Below are positions 49,401 to 60,713 of a DNA stretch of 64,000 nt, one piece after another. The DNA is from Brachycybe producta (taxonomy: Eukaryota > Arthropoda > Diplopoda > Playtdesmida > Andrognathidae). Position 1 is the stretch's first letter. Each line of letters opens with the position of its first letter. A model generated the notes under the pieces. That model saw only the letters and a list, made by a program, of their open reading frames with translations, was not told the DNA's origin and made no database searches. The stretch is taken from positions 1-64,000 of the forward strand of contig JAUPFP010000195.1 of assembly GCA_036925085.1 (NCBI GenBank), in the 5' to 3' direction. The position numbers and the translations under genes were made by a program.

Positions 49401-51600
49401 AAGTTTGAAAAAAAAGTTGAAGTTGAAATTGAAGCTGAAATTGAAGTTAAAATTGAAGTTTAAGTTTAAGTTAAGGTTAAAGTTGAAATCGAAGTTGAAT
49501 TTGAAGTTGAACTTGCAGGTGAAGTTGAAGTTAAGTTTGAAAATGAAGTTGAAGTTGAAATTGAAGTTGAAATTGAAGTTGAAATTGAAGTTGAAATTGA
49601 AGTTGAAATTGACATTGAAATTGAATTTAAAATTGAAGTTGAAATTGAAGTTGAAATTGAAGTTGAAATTGAAGATGAAATTGAAGTTGAAATTGAAGTT
49701 GAAATTGAAGTTGAAATTGAAGTTGAAATTGAAGTTGAAATTGAAGTTGAAGTTGAAATTGAAGTTGAAGTTGAAGTTGAACTTGAAGGTGAAGTTGAGT
49801 TTGAAGTTGAAATTGAAGTTGAAGTTGAATTTGAAATTAAAGATGAAGTTGAAGTTGAAGTTGAAGTTGAAATTGAAGTTGAAGTTGAAGTTGAAATTGA
49901 AGTTAAAGTTAAAGTTGAAATGGAAGTTGAAGTTGAAGTTGAAATTGAAGTTGAAGTTGAAGTTGAAGTTGAATTTGAAATTGAAGTTGAAATTGAAGTT
50001 GAAATTGAAGTTGAAATTGAAGTTGAAATTGAAGTTGAAATTGAAGTTGAAATTGAAGTTGAAATTGAAGTTGAAATTGAAGTTGAAGTTGAAATTGAAG
50101 TTGAACTTGAAGTTGAACTTGAAGGTGAAGTTGAAGTTAAGTTTGAAAAAGAAGTTGAAGTTGAAATTGAAGTTGAAATTGAAGTTGAAATTGAAGTTGA
50201 AATTGAAGTTGAAATTGAAGTTGAAATTGAAGTTGAAATTGAAGTTGAAATTGAAGTTGAAGTTGAGTTTGAAGTTGAAATTGAAGTTGAAGTTGAATTT
50301 GAAATTAAAGATGAAGTTGAAGTTGAATTTTAAGTTGATGTTCAATTTAAAGTTGAAGTTGAAGTTGAAGTTGAAATTGAAGTTGAAGTTGAAATTGAAA
50401 TTGAAGTTGAAATTGAAGTTGAAATTGAATTTAAAATTGAAGATGAAATTGAAAATGAAATTGAAGTTGAAGTTGAAGTTAAAGTTGATGATGAAGTTGA
50501 AGTTGAAATTGAAGTTGAAATTGAAGTTGAAATTGAAGTTGAAATTGAAGTTGAAATTGACATTGAAATTAAGTTGAAATTGAAGTTGAAATTGAAGTTA
50601 AAATTGAAGTTTAAGTTTAAGTTAAGGTTAAAGTTGAAATCGAAGTTGAATTTGAAGTTGAACTTGAAGGTGAAGTTGAAGTTAAGTTTGAAAATGAAGT
50701 TGAAGTTGAAATTGAAGTTGAAATTGAAGTTGAAATTGAAGTTGAAATTGAAGTTGAAATTGAAGTTGAAATTGACATTGAAATTGAATTTAAAATTGAA
50801 GTTGAAATTGAAGTTGAAATTGAAGTTGAAATTTAAGTTGAAATTGAAGTTGAAATTGAAGTTGAAATTGAAGTTGAAGTTGAAATTGAAGTTGAAGTTG
50901 AAGTTGAACTTGAAGGTGAAGTTGAAGTTAAGTTTGAAAAAAAAGTTGAAGTTGAAATTGAAGTTGAAATTGAAGTTGAAATTGAAGTTGAAATTGAAGT
51001 TGAAATTGAAGTTGAAATTGAAGTTGAAATTGAAGTTGAAATTGAAGTTGAAATTGAAGTTGAAATTGAAGTTTAATTTGAAGTTGAAGTTGAGTTTGAA
51101 GTTGAAATTGAAGTTGAAGTTGAATTTGAAATTAAAGATGAAGTTGAAGTTGAATTTTAAGTTGATGTTGAATTTAAAGTTGAAGTTGAAGTTGAAGTTG
51201 AAGTTGAAATTGAAGTTGAAGTTGAAGTTGAACTTGAAGGTGAAGGTGAAGTTAAGTTTGAAAATGAAGTTGAAGTTGAAATTGAAGTTGAAATTGAAGT
51301 TTGAAATTGAAGTTGAAATTGAAGTTGAAATTGAAGTTGAAATTGAAGTTGAAATTGAAGTTGAAATTGAAGTTGAAATTGAAGTTGAAATTGAAGTTGA
51401 AATTGAAGTTGAAATTGAAGTTGAAATTGAAGATGAAGTTGAAATTGAAGTTGAAGTTGAAGTTGAACTTGAAGGTGAAGTTGAGTTTGAAGTTGAAATT
51501 GAAGTTGAAGTTGAATTTGAAATTAAAGATGAAGTTGAAGTTGAATTTTAAGTTGATGTTCAATTTAAAGTTGAAGTTGAAGTTGAAGTTGAAATTGAAG
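46490..51600 (+). repeat. HOR-E copy 1 (about 5.1 kb)
   Basis: Runs X, C, T, D with AAAATCGAAGG (46,899), two TTTAAAGTTG groups, X, GTTTAAATT clusters, GCAGGT L box (47,753), W (48,253), C, T, X, C, GTAATT, 12-unit array, L box (49,006), an in-phase GCAGGT L box (near 49,434), W (49,920), C, T, X, L box (50,559), C with GAAAAAAAAGTT, and a +1 slip at 51,299. Each landmark recurs 5,008-5,115 bp later. Confidence 0.85.
48862..49005 (+). repeat. Pure 12-mer array, 12 units
   Basis: 144 bp between GTAATT and GACATT; the HOR-E counterpart at 53,870 has 14 units. Confidence 0.93.
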
Positions 51601-54600
51601 TTGAAGTTGAAATTGAAATTGAAGTTGAAATTGAAGTTGAAATTGAATTTAAAATTGAAGATGAAATTGAAAATGAAATTGAAGTTGAAGTTGAAGTTGA
51701 AGTTGAAATTGAAGTTGAAGTTGAACTTGAAGGTGAAGTTGAAGTTAAGTTTGAAAAAGAAGTTGAAGTTGAAATTGAAGTTGAAATTGAAGTTGAAATT
51801 AAAGTTGAAATTGAAGTTGAAATTGAAGTTGAAGTTGAGTTTGAAGTTGAAATTGAAGTTGAAGTTGAATTTGAAATTAAAGATGAAGTTGAAGTTGAAT
51901 TTTAAGTTGATGTTGAATTTAAAGTTGATGTTGAAGTTGAAGTTGAAGTTGAAATTGAAGTTGAAGTTGAAGTTAAAATTGAAGTTGAAATTGAAGTTGA
52001 AATTGATGTTAAAATCGAAGGTGAAGATGAAGTTGAAGTTAAGTTTGAAATTGAAGTTGAAGTTGAAATTGAAGTTGAATTTAAAGTTGAAGTTGAAGTT
52101 GAAGTTGAAATTGAAATTGAAATTGAAGTTGAAATTGAAGTTGAATTTAAAGTTGAAGTTGAAGTTGAAGTTGAAATTGAAATTGAAATTGAAGTTGAAA
52201 TTGAAGTTAAAATTGAAGTTGAAATTGAAGTTAAAATTGAAGATGAAATTGAAAATGAAATTGAAGTTGAAGTTGAAGTTGTAGTTGAAATTGAAGTTAA
52301 AATTGAAGTTGAAATTGAAGTTAAAATTGAAGTTGAAATTGAAGTTGAAATTGAAGTTAAAATTGAAGTTGAAATTTAAGTTAAAATTGAAGATGAAATT
52401 GAAAATGAAATTGAAGTTGAAGTTGAAGTTAAAGTTGATGATGAAGTTGAAGATGAAGTTGATGTTCAAGTTGAAGTTGAAGTTGAAATTGAAGTTGAAG
52501 TTGAACTTGAAGGTGAAGTTGAAGTTAAGTTTGAAAATGAAGTTGAAGTTGAAATTGAAGTTGAAAATGAAGTTGAAATTGAAGTTTAAATTGAAGTTTA
52601 AATTGAAGTTGAAATTGAAGTTGAAGTTGAAGTTGAACTTGAAGGTGAAGTTGAAGTTAAGTTTGAAAATGAAGTTGAAGTTGAAATTGAAGTTGAAAAT
52701 GAAGTTGAAATTGAAGTTGAAATTGAAGTTTAAATTGAAGTTTAAATTGAAGTTTAAATTGAAGTTGAAATTGAAGTTGAAATTGAAGTTGAAATTGACA
52801 TTGAAATTAAGTTGAAATTGAAGCTGAAATTGAAGTTAAAATTGAAGTTTAAGTTTAAGTTAAGGTTAAAGTTGAAATCGAAGTTGAATTTGAAGTTGAA
52901 CTTGCAGGTGAAGTTGAAGTTAAGTTTGAAAATGAAGTTGAAGTTGAAATTGAAGTTGAAATTGAAGTTGAAATTGAAGTTGAAATTGAAGTTGAAATTG
53001 ACATTGAAATTGAATTTAAAATTGAAGTTGAAATTGAAGTTGAAATTGAAGTTGAAATTGAAGATGAAATTGAAGTTGAAATTGAAGTTGAAATTGAAGT
53101 TGAAATTGAAGTTGAAATTGAAGTTGAAGTTGAAATTGAAGTTGAAGTTGAAGTTGAACTTGAAGGTGAAGTTGAGTTTGAAGTTGAAATTGAAGTTGAA
53201 GTTGAATTTGAAATTAAAGATGAAGTTGAAGTTGAAGTTGAAGTTGAAATTGAAGTTAAAGTTAAAGTTGAAATGGAAGTTGAAGTTGAAGTTGAAATTG
53301 AAGTTGAAGTTGAAGTTGAAGTTGAATTTGAAATTGAAGTTGAAATTGAAGTTGAAATTGAAGTTGAAGTTGAAATTGAAGTTGAACTTGAAGTTGAACT
53401 TGAAGGTGAAGTTGAAGTTAAGTTTGAAAAAGAAGTTGAAGTTGAAATTGAAGTTGAAATTGAAGTTGAAATTGAAGTTGAAATTGAAGTTGAAATTGAA
53501 GTTGAAATTGAAGTTGAAGTTGAGTTTGAAGTTGAAATTGAAGTTGAAGTTGAATTTGAAATTAAAGATGAAGTTGAAGTTGAATTTTAAGTTGATGTTC
53601 AATTTAAAGTTGAAGTTGAAGTTGAAGTTGAAATTGAAGTTGAAGTTGAAATTGAAATTGAAGTTGAAATTGAAGTTGAAATTGAATTTAAAATTGAAGA
53701 TGAAATTGAAAATGAAATTGAAGTTGAAGTTGAAGTTAAAGTTGATTATGAAGTTGAAGATGAAGTTGATGTTCAAGTTGAAGTTGAAGTTAAAATTGAA
53801 GTTGAAGTTGAAGTTGAACTTGAAGGTGAAGTTGAAGTTAAGTTTGAAAATGAAGTTGAAGTTGTAATTGAAGTTGAAATTGAAGTTGAAATTGAAGTTG
53901 AAATTGAAGTTGAAATTGAAGTTGAAATTGAAGTTGAAATTGAAGTTGAAATTGAAGTTGAAATTGAAGTTGAAATTGAAGTTGAAATTGAAGTTGAAAT
54001 TGAAGTTGAAATTGAAGTTGAAATTGAAGTTGAAATTGACATTGAAATTAAGTTGAAATTGAAGTTGAAATTGAAGTTAAAATTGAAGTTTAAGTTTAAG
54101 TTAAGGTTAAAGTTGAAATCGAAGTTGAATTTGAAGTTGAACTTGAAGGTGAAGTTGAAGTTAAGTTTGAAAATGAAGTTGAAGTTGAAATTGAAGTTGA
54201 AATTGAAGTTGAAATTGAAGTTGAAATTGAAGTTGAAATTGAAGTTGAAATTGAAGTTGAAATTGAAGTTGAAATTGACATTGAAATTGAATTTAAAATT
54301 GAAGTTGAAATTGAAGTTGAAATTGAAGTTGAAATTGAAGTTGAAATTTAAGTTGAAATTGAAGTTGAAATTGAAGTTGAAATTGAAGTTGAAGTTGAAA
54401 TTGAAGTTGAAGTTGAAGTTGAACTTGAAGGTGAAGTTGAAGTTAAGTTTGAAAAAAAAGTTGAAGTTGAAATTGAAGCTGAAATTGAAGTTAAAATTGA
54501 AGTTTAAGTTTAAGTTAAGGTTAAAGTTGAAATCGAAGTTGAATTTGAAGTTGAACTTGCAGGTGAAGTTGAAGTTAAGTTTGAAAATGAAGTTGAAGTT

Positions 54601-56548
54601 GAAATTGAAGTTGAAATTGAAGTTGAAATTGAAGTTGAAATTGAAGTTGAAATTGACATTGAAATTGAATTTAAAATTGAAGTTGAAATTGAAGTTGAAA
54701 TTGAAGTTGAAATTGAAGATGAAATTGAAGTTGAAATTGAAGTTGAAATTGAAGTTGAAATTGAAGTTGAAATTGAAGTTGAAATTGAAGTTGAAGTTGA
54801 AATTGAAGTTGAAGTTGAAGTTGAACTTGAAGGTGAAGTTGAGTTTGAAGTTGAAATTGAAGTTGAAGTTGAATTTGAAATTAAAGATGAAGTTGAAGTT
54901 GAAGTTGAAGTTGAAATTGAAGTTGAAGTTGAAGTTGAAATTGAAGTTAAAGTTAAAGTTGAAATGGAAGTTGAAGTTGAAGTTGAAATTGAAGTTGAAG
55001 TTGAAGTTGAAGTTGAATTTGAAATTGAAGTTGAAATTGAAGTTGAAATTGAAGTTGAAATTGAAGTTGAAATTGAAGTTGAAATTGAAGTTGAAATTGA
55101 AGTTGAAATTGAAGTTGAAATTGAAGTTGAAGTTGAAATTGAAGTTGAACTTGAAGTTGAACTTGAAGGTGAAGTTGAAGTTAAGTTTGAAAAAGAAGTT
55201 GAAGTTGAAATTGAAGTTGAAATTGAAGTTGAAATTGAAGTTGAAATTGAAGTTGAAATTGAAGTTGAAATTGAAGTTGAAATTGAAGTTGAAATTGAAG
55301 TTGAAGTTGAGTTTGAAGTTGAAATTGAAGTTGAAGTTGAATTTGAAATTAAAGATGAAGTTGAAGTTGAATTTTAAGTTGATGTTCAATTTAAAGTTGA
55401 AGTTGAAGTTGAAATTGAAATTGAAGTTGAAATTGAAGTTGAAATTGAATTTAAAATTGAAGATGAAATTGAAAATGAAATTGAAGTTGAAGTTGAAGTT
55501 AAAGTTGATGATGAAGTTGAAGTTGAAATTGAAGTTGAAATTGAAGTTGAAATTGAAGTTGAAATTGAAGTTGAAATTGACATTGAAATTAAGTTGAAAT
55601 TGAAGTTGAAATTGAAGTTAAAATTGAAGTTTAAGTTTAAGTTAAGGTTAAAGTTGAAATCGAAGTTGAATTTGAAGTTGAACTTGAAGGTGAAGTTGAA
55701 GTTAAGTTTGAAAATGAAGTTGAAGTTGAAATTGAAGTTGAAATTGAAGTTGAAATTGAAGTTGAAATTGAAGTTGAAATTGAAGTTGAAATTGACATTG
55801 AAATTGAATTTAAAATTGAAGTTGAAATTGAAGTTGAAATTGAAGTTGAAATTTAAGTTGAAATTGAAGTTGAAATTGAAGTTGAAATTGAAGTTGAAGT
55901 TGAAATTGAAGTTGAAGTTGAAGTTGAACTTGAAGGTGAAGTTGAAGTTAAGTTTGAAAAAAAAGTTGAAGTTGAAATTGAAGTTGAAATTGAAGTTGAA
56001 ATTGAAGTTGAAATTGAAGTTGAAATTGAAGTTGAAATTGAAGTTGAAATTGAAGTTGAAATTGAAGTTGAAATTGAAGTTTAATTTGAAGTTGAAGTTG
56101 AGTTTGAAGTTGAAATTGAAGTTGAAGTTGAATTTGAAATTAAAGATGAAGTTGAAGTTGAATTTTAAGTTGATGTTGAATTTAAAGTTGAAGTTGAAGT
56201 TGAAGTTGAAGTTGAAATTGAAGTTGAAGTTGAAGTTGAACTTGAAGGTGAAGGTGAAGTTAAGTTTGAAAATGAAGTTGAAGTTGAAATTGAAGTTGAA
56301 ATTGAAGTTTGAAATTGAAGTTGAAATTGAAGTTGAAATTGAAGTTGAAATTGAAGTTGAAATTGAAGTTGAAATTGAAGTTGAAATTGAAGTTGAAATT
56401 GAAGTTGAAATTGAAGTTGAAATTGAAGTTGAAATTGAAGATGAAGTTGAAATTGAAGTTGAAGTTGAAGTTGAACTTGAAGGTGAAGTTGAGTTTGAAG
56501 TTGAAATTGAAGTTGAAGTTGAATTTGAAATTAAAGATGAAGTTGAAG
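51601..56548 (+). repeat. HOR-E copy 2 (about 5.0 kb)
   Basis: Repeats copy 1 landmark by landmark: AAAATCGAAGG 46,899 to 52,014; L boxes 47,753 to 52,798, 49,006 to 54,038 and 50,559 to 55,579; +1 slip 51,299 to 56,307. The offset shrinks from 5,115 to 5,008 as 12-mers are lost, mostly in the run before 52,798. Copies part at about 51,540/56,548, where copy 2 runs into a W box. A shared TTATGAAG variant (near 48,736 and 53,744) supports descent from one unit. Confidence 0.87.
53870..54037 (+). repeat. Pure 12-mer array, 14 units
   Basis: 168 bp between GTAATT and GACATT. Confidence 0.93.
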
Positions 56549-57390
56549 TTGAAGTTGAAGTTGAAATTGAAGTTGAAGTTGAAGTTGAAATTGAAGTTAA
56601 AGTTAAAGTTGAAATGGAAGTTGAAGTTGAAGTTGAAATTGAAGTTGAAGTTGATGTTGAAGTTGAATTTGAAATTGAAGTTGAAATTGAAGTTGAAATT
56701 GAAGTTGAAATTGAAGTTGAAATTGAAGTTGAAGTTGAAATTGAAGTTGAACTTGAAGTTGAACTTGAAGGTGAAGTTGAAGTTAAGTTTGAAAAAGAAG
56801 TTGAAGTTGAAATTGAAGTTGAAATTGAAGTTGAAATTGAAGTTGAAATTGAAGTTGAAATTGAAGTTGAAATTGAAGTTGAAATTGAAGTTGAAATTGA
56901 AGTTGAAATTGAAGTTGAAGTTGAAATTGAAGTTGAACTTGAAGTTGAACTTGAAGGTGAAGTTGAAGTTAAGTTTGAAAAAGAAGTTGAAGTTGAAATT
57001 GAAGTTGAAATTGAAGTTGAAATTGAAGTTGAAATTGAAGTTGAAATTGAAGTTGAAATTGAAGTTGAAATTGAAGTTGAAATTGAAGTTGAAGTTGAGT
57101 TTGAAGTTGAAATTGAAGTTGAAGTTGAATTTGAAATTAAAGATGAAGTTGAAGTTGAATTTTAAGTTGATGTTCAATTTAAAGTTGAAGTTGAAGTTGA
57201 AGTTGAAATTGAAGTTGAAGTTGAAATTGAAATTGAAGTTGAAATTGAAGTTGAAATTGAATTTAAAATTGAAGATGAAATTGAAAATGAAATTGAAGTT
57301 GAAGTTGAAGTTAAAGTTGATGATGAAGTTGAAGTTGAAATTGAAGTTGAAATTGAAGTTGAAATTGAAGTTGAAATTGAAGTTGAAATT
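55579..57390 (+). repeat. HOR-F copy 1 (1,812 bp)
   Basis: L box, C, GACATT group, C with GAAAAAAAAGTT, 12-mers, T, GGTGAAGGTGAAG C box, +1 slip (56,307), 12-mers, W, doubled GAACTT C box, T, X, 12-mers. It overlaps the end of HOR-E copy 2. It contains a private 186-bp internal duplication of the doubled-GAACTT C box (56,749 and 56,935). Confidence 0.85.
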
Positions 57391-59190
57391 GACATTGAAA
57401 TTAAGTTGAAATTGAAGTTGAAATTGAAGTTAAAATTGAAGTTTAAGTTTAAGTTAAGGTTAAAGTTGAAATCGAAGTTGAATTTGAAGTTGAACTTGAA
57501 GGTGAAGTTGAAGTTAAGTTTGAAAATGAAGTTGAAGTTGAAATTGAAGTTGAAATTGAAGTTGAAATTGAAGTTGAAATTGAAGTTGAAATTGAAGTTG
57601 AAATTGAAGTTGAAATTGACATTGAAATTGAATTTAAAATTGAAGTTGAAATTGAAGTTGAAATTGAAGTTGAAATTTAAGTTGAAATTGAAGTTGAAAT
57701 TGAAGTTGAAATTGAAGTTGAAGTTGAAATTGAAGTTGAAGTTGAAGTTGAACTTGAAGGTGAAGTTGAAGTTAAGTTTGAAAAAAAAGTTGAAGTTGAA
57801 ATTGAAGTTGAAATTGAAGTTGAAATTGAAGTTGAAATTGAAGTTGAAATTGAAGTTGAAATTGAAGTTGAAATTGAAGTTGAAATTGAAGTTGAAATTG
57901 AAGTTTAATTTGAAGTTGAAGTTGAGTTTGAAGTTGAAATTGAAGTTGAAGTTGAATTTGAAATTAAAGATGAAGTTGAAGTTGAATTTTAAGTTGATGT
58001 TGAATTTAAAGTTGAAGTTGAAGTTGAAGTTGAAGTTGAAATTGAAGTTGAAGTTGAAGTTGAACTTGAAGGTGAAGGTGAAGTTAAGTTTGAAAATGAA
58101 GTTGAAGTTGAAATTGAAGTTGAAATTGAAGTTTGAAATTGAAGTTGAAATTGAAGTTGAAATTGAAGTTGAAATTGAAGTTGAAATTGAAGTTGAAATT
58201 GAAGTTGAAATTGAAGTTGAAATTGAAGTTGAAATTGAAGTTGAAATTGAAGTTGAAATTGAAGATGAAGTTGAAATTGAAGTTGAAGTTGAAGTTGAAC
58301 TTGAAGGTGAAGTTGAGTTTGAAGTTGAAATTGAAGTTGAAGTTGAATTTGAAATTAAAGATGAAGTTGAAGTTGAAGTTGAAGTTGAAATTGAAGTTGA
58401 AGTTGAAGTTGAAATTGAAGTTAAAGTTAAAGTTGAAATGGAAGTTGAAGTTGAAGTTGAAATTGAAGTTGAAGTTGATGTTGAAGTTGAATTTGAAATT
58501 GAAGTTGAAATTGAAGTTGAAATTGAAGTTGAAATTGAAGTTGAAATTGAAGTTGAAGTTGAAATTGAAGTTGAACTTGAAGTTGAACTTGAAGGTGAAG
58601 TTGAAGTTAAGTTTGAAAAAGAAGTTGAAGTTGAAATTGAAGTTGAAATTGAAGTTGAAATTGAAGTTGAAATTGAAGTTGAAATTGAAGTTGAAATTGA
58701 AGTTGAAGTTGAGTTTGAAGTTGAAATTGAAGTTGAAGTTGAATTTGAAATTAAAGATGAAGTTGAAGTTGAATTTTAAGTTGAAGTTAAAATTGAAATT
58801 GAAGTTGAAATTGAAGTTGAAATTGAAGTTGAAATTGAATTTAAAATTGAAGATGAAATTGAAAATGAAATTGAAGTTGAAGTTGAAGTTAAAGTTGATG
58901 ATGAAGTTGAAGATGAAGTTGATGTTCAAGTTGAAGATGAAGTTGATGTTCAAGTTGAAGTTGAAGTTGAAATTGAAGTTGAAGTTGAAGTTGAACTTGA
59001 AGGTGAAGTTGAAGTTAAGTTTGAAAATGAAGTTGAAGTTGTAATTGAAGTTGAAATTGAAGTTGAAATTGAAGTTGAAATTGAAGTTGAAATTGAAGTT
59101 GAAATTGAAGTTGAAATTGAAGTTGAAATTGAAGTTGAAATTGAAGTTGAAATTGAAGTTGAAATTGAAGTTGAAATTGAAGTTGAAATT
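57391..59190 (+). repeat. HOR-F copy 2 (1,800 bp)
   Basis: Same order as copy 1: L-box slips 55,579, 57,391 and 59,191 are 1,812 and 1,800 bp apart (both multiples of 12), and +1 slips 56,307 and 58,131 are 1,824 bp apart. The 186-bp internal duplication of copy 1 is absent. Past about 58,780 it differs: a private TAAGTTGAAGTTAAAATT join and a doubled GATGTTCAAG group near 58,921-58,951. Confidence 0.85.
59047..59190 (+). repeat. Pure 12-mer array, 12 units
   Basis: 144 bp between GTAATT and GACATT. Confidence 0.93.
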
Positions 59191-60068
59191 GACATTGAAA
59201 TTAAGTTGAAATTGAAGTTGAAATTGAAGTTAAAATTGAAGTTTAAGTTTAAGTTATGGTTAAAGTTGAAATCGAAGATGAACTTGAAGTTGAACTTGAA
59301 GGTGAAGTTGAAGTTAAGTTTGAAAATGAAGATGAAGTTGAAATTGAAGTTGAAATTGAAGTTGAAATTGAAGTTGAAATTGAAGTTGAAATTGAAGTTG
59401 AAATTGAAGTTGAAATTGACATTGAAATTGAATTTAAAATTGAAGTTGAAATTGAAGTTTGAAATTGAAGTTGAAATATAAGTTGAAATTGAAGTTGAAA
59501 TTGAAGTTGAAATTGAAGTTGAAATTGAAGTTGAAATTGAAGTTGAAGTTGAAATTGAAGTTGAAGTTGAAGTTGAACTTGAAGGTGAAGTTGAAGTTAA
59601 GTTTGAAAAAAAAGTTGAAGTTGAAATTGAAGTTGAAATTGAAGTTGAAATTGAAGTTCAAATTGAAGTTGAAATTGAAGTTGAAATTGAAGTTGAAATT
59701 GAAGTTGAAATTGAAGTTGAAATTAAGTTTAAATTGAAGTTGAAGTTGAGTTTGAAGTTGAAATTGAAGTTGAAGTTGAATTTGAAATTAAAGATGAAGT
59801 TGAAGTTGAATTTTAAGTTGATGTTGAATTTAAAGTTGAAGTTGAAGTTGAAGTTGAAGTTGAAATTGAAGTTGAAGTTGAAATTGAAATTGAAGTTGAA
59901 ATTGAAGTTGAAATTGAAGTTAAAATTGAAGTTGAAATTGAAGTTGAAATTGATGTTAAAATTGAAGGTGAAGATGAAGTTGAAGTTAAGTTTGAAATTG
60001 AAGTTGAAGTTGAAATTGAAGTTGAATTTAAAGTTCAAGTTGAAGTTGAAGTTGAAATTGAAGTTGAA

Positions 60069-60327
60069 GTTATATTTGAAGTTCAATTTGAAGTTAAAGA
60101 TGAAGTTGAAGTTGAATTTTAAGTTGAGGTTGTAGTTGAAGTTGAAGTTGAAGTTGTAGTTTAAGTTGAAGTTGAAGTTGAGATTGTTGTTAAAGTCGAA
60201 GTTGAAGTTAAAATTAAAATTAAAGTTGATGTCGAAGATGATGTTGAAGATGAAATTGAAAATAAAATTGAAGTTGAAGTTGAAGTTAAAGTTGATGATG
60301 AAGTTGAAGATGAAGTTGATGTTCAAG
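60069..60327 (+). repeat. P box 15 (isolated copy)
   Basis: GTTGAAGATG subtype with a private GTAGTTGAAG where others read GTAGTTCAAG. The only P box right of 36.4 kb. Confidence 0.9.
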
Positions 60328-60401
60328 TTGAAGTTGAAATTGAAGTTGAAGTTGAAGTTGAACTTGAAGGTGAAGGTGAAGTTAAGTTTGAAAATGAAGT
60401 T

Positions 60402-60713
60402 GAAGTTGAAATTGAAGTTGAAATTGAAGTTGAAATTGAAGTTGAAATTGAAGTTGAAATTGAAGTTGAAATTGAAGTTGAAATTGAAGTTGAAATTGAA
60501 GTTGAAATTGAAGTTGAAATTGAAGTTGAAATTGAAGTTGAAATTGAAGTTGAAATTGAAGTTGAAATTGAAGTTGAAATTGAAGTTGAAATTGAAGTTG
60601 AAATTGAAGTTGAAATTGAAGTTGAAATTGAAGTTGAAATTGAAGTTGAAATTGAAGTTGAAATTGAAGTTGAAATTGAAGTTGAAATTAAAGTTGAAAT
60701 TGAAGTTGAAATT
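60402..60713 (+). repeat. 12-mer array, 26 units, one variant unit
   Basis: 312 bp, the longest run. It carries a single AAAGTT near 60,690 and starts after GAAAATGAAGTT. Confidence 0.93.

Larger units (their letters stand above)
37200..59700 (+). repeat. Domain 2: P-box-free higher-order repeats
   Basis: No P box occurs between 36,387 and 60,068. Markers seen only here and at 61.6-64 kb are GCAGGT in the L box (38,361; 40,418; 44,207; 47,860; 49,515; 52,904; 54,559; 62,391; 63,224) and the paired GAAGCTGAAATT. GAACTTGAAGTTGAACTT (for example 38,898; 44,710; 48,364; 56,749) and GAAAAAAAAGTT (near 41,803; 45,173; 49,407; 50,936; 54,450; 55,957; 57,780; 59,605) are also domain-2 markers. It uses the same hexamer alphabet and the same L, C, T and X boxes as domain 1, so the two are sister subfamilies of one satellite. 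Confidence 0.8.
59191..60713 (+). repeat. Domain-1-type patch inside domain 2, with P box 15
   Basis: L box with several private changes (AAGTTATGG, GAAGATGAAC), C with GAAAAAAAAGTT (domain-2 marker), +1 slip at 59,454-59,460, -1 slip near 59,725, then T, D and P in domain-1 form, then a 26-unit 12-mer run. The P box is of the GTTGAAG subtype seen at 175, 1,417, 12,865 and 16,201. The left junction with domain 2 lies near 59.65-59.75 kb, next to the two unshared slips. Confidence 0.75.
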
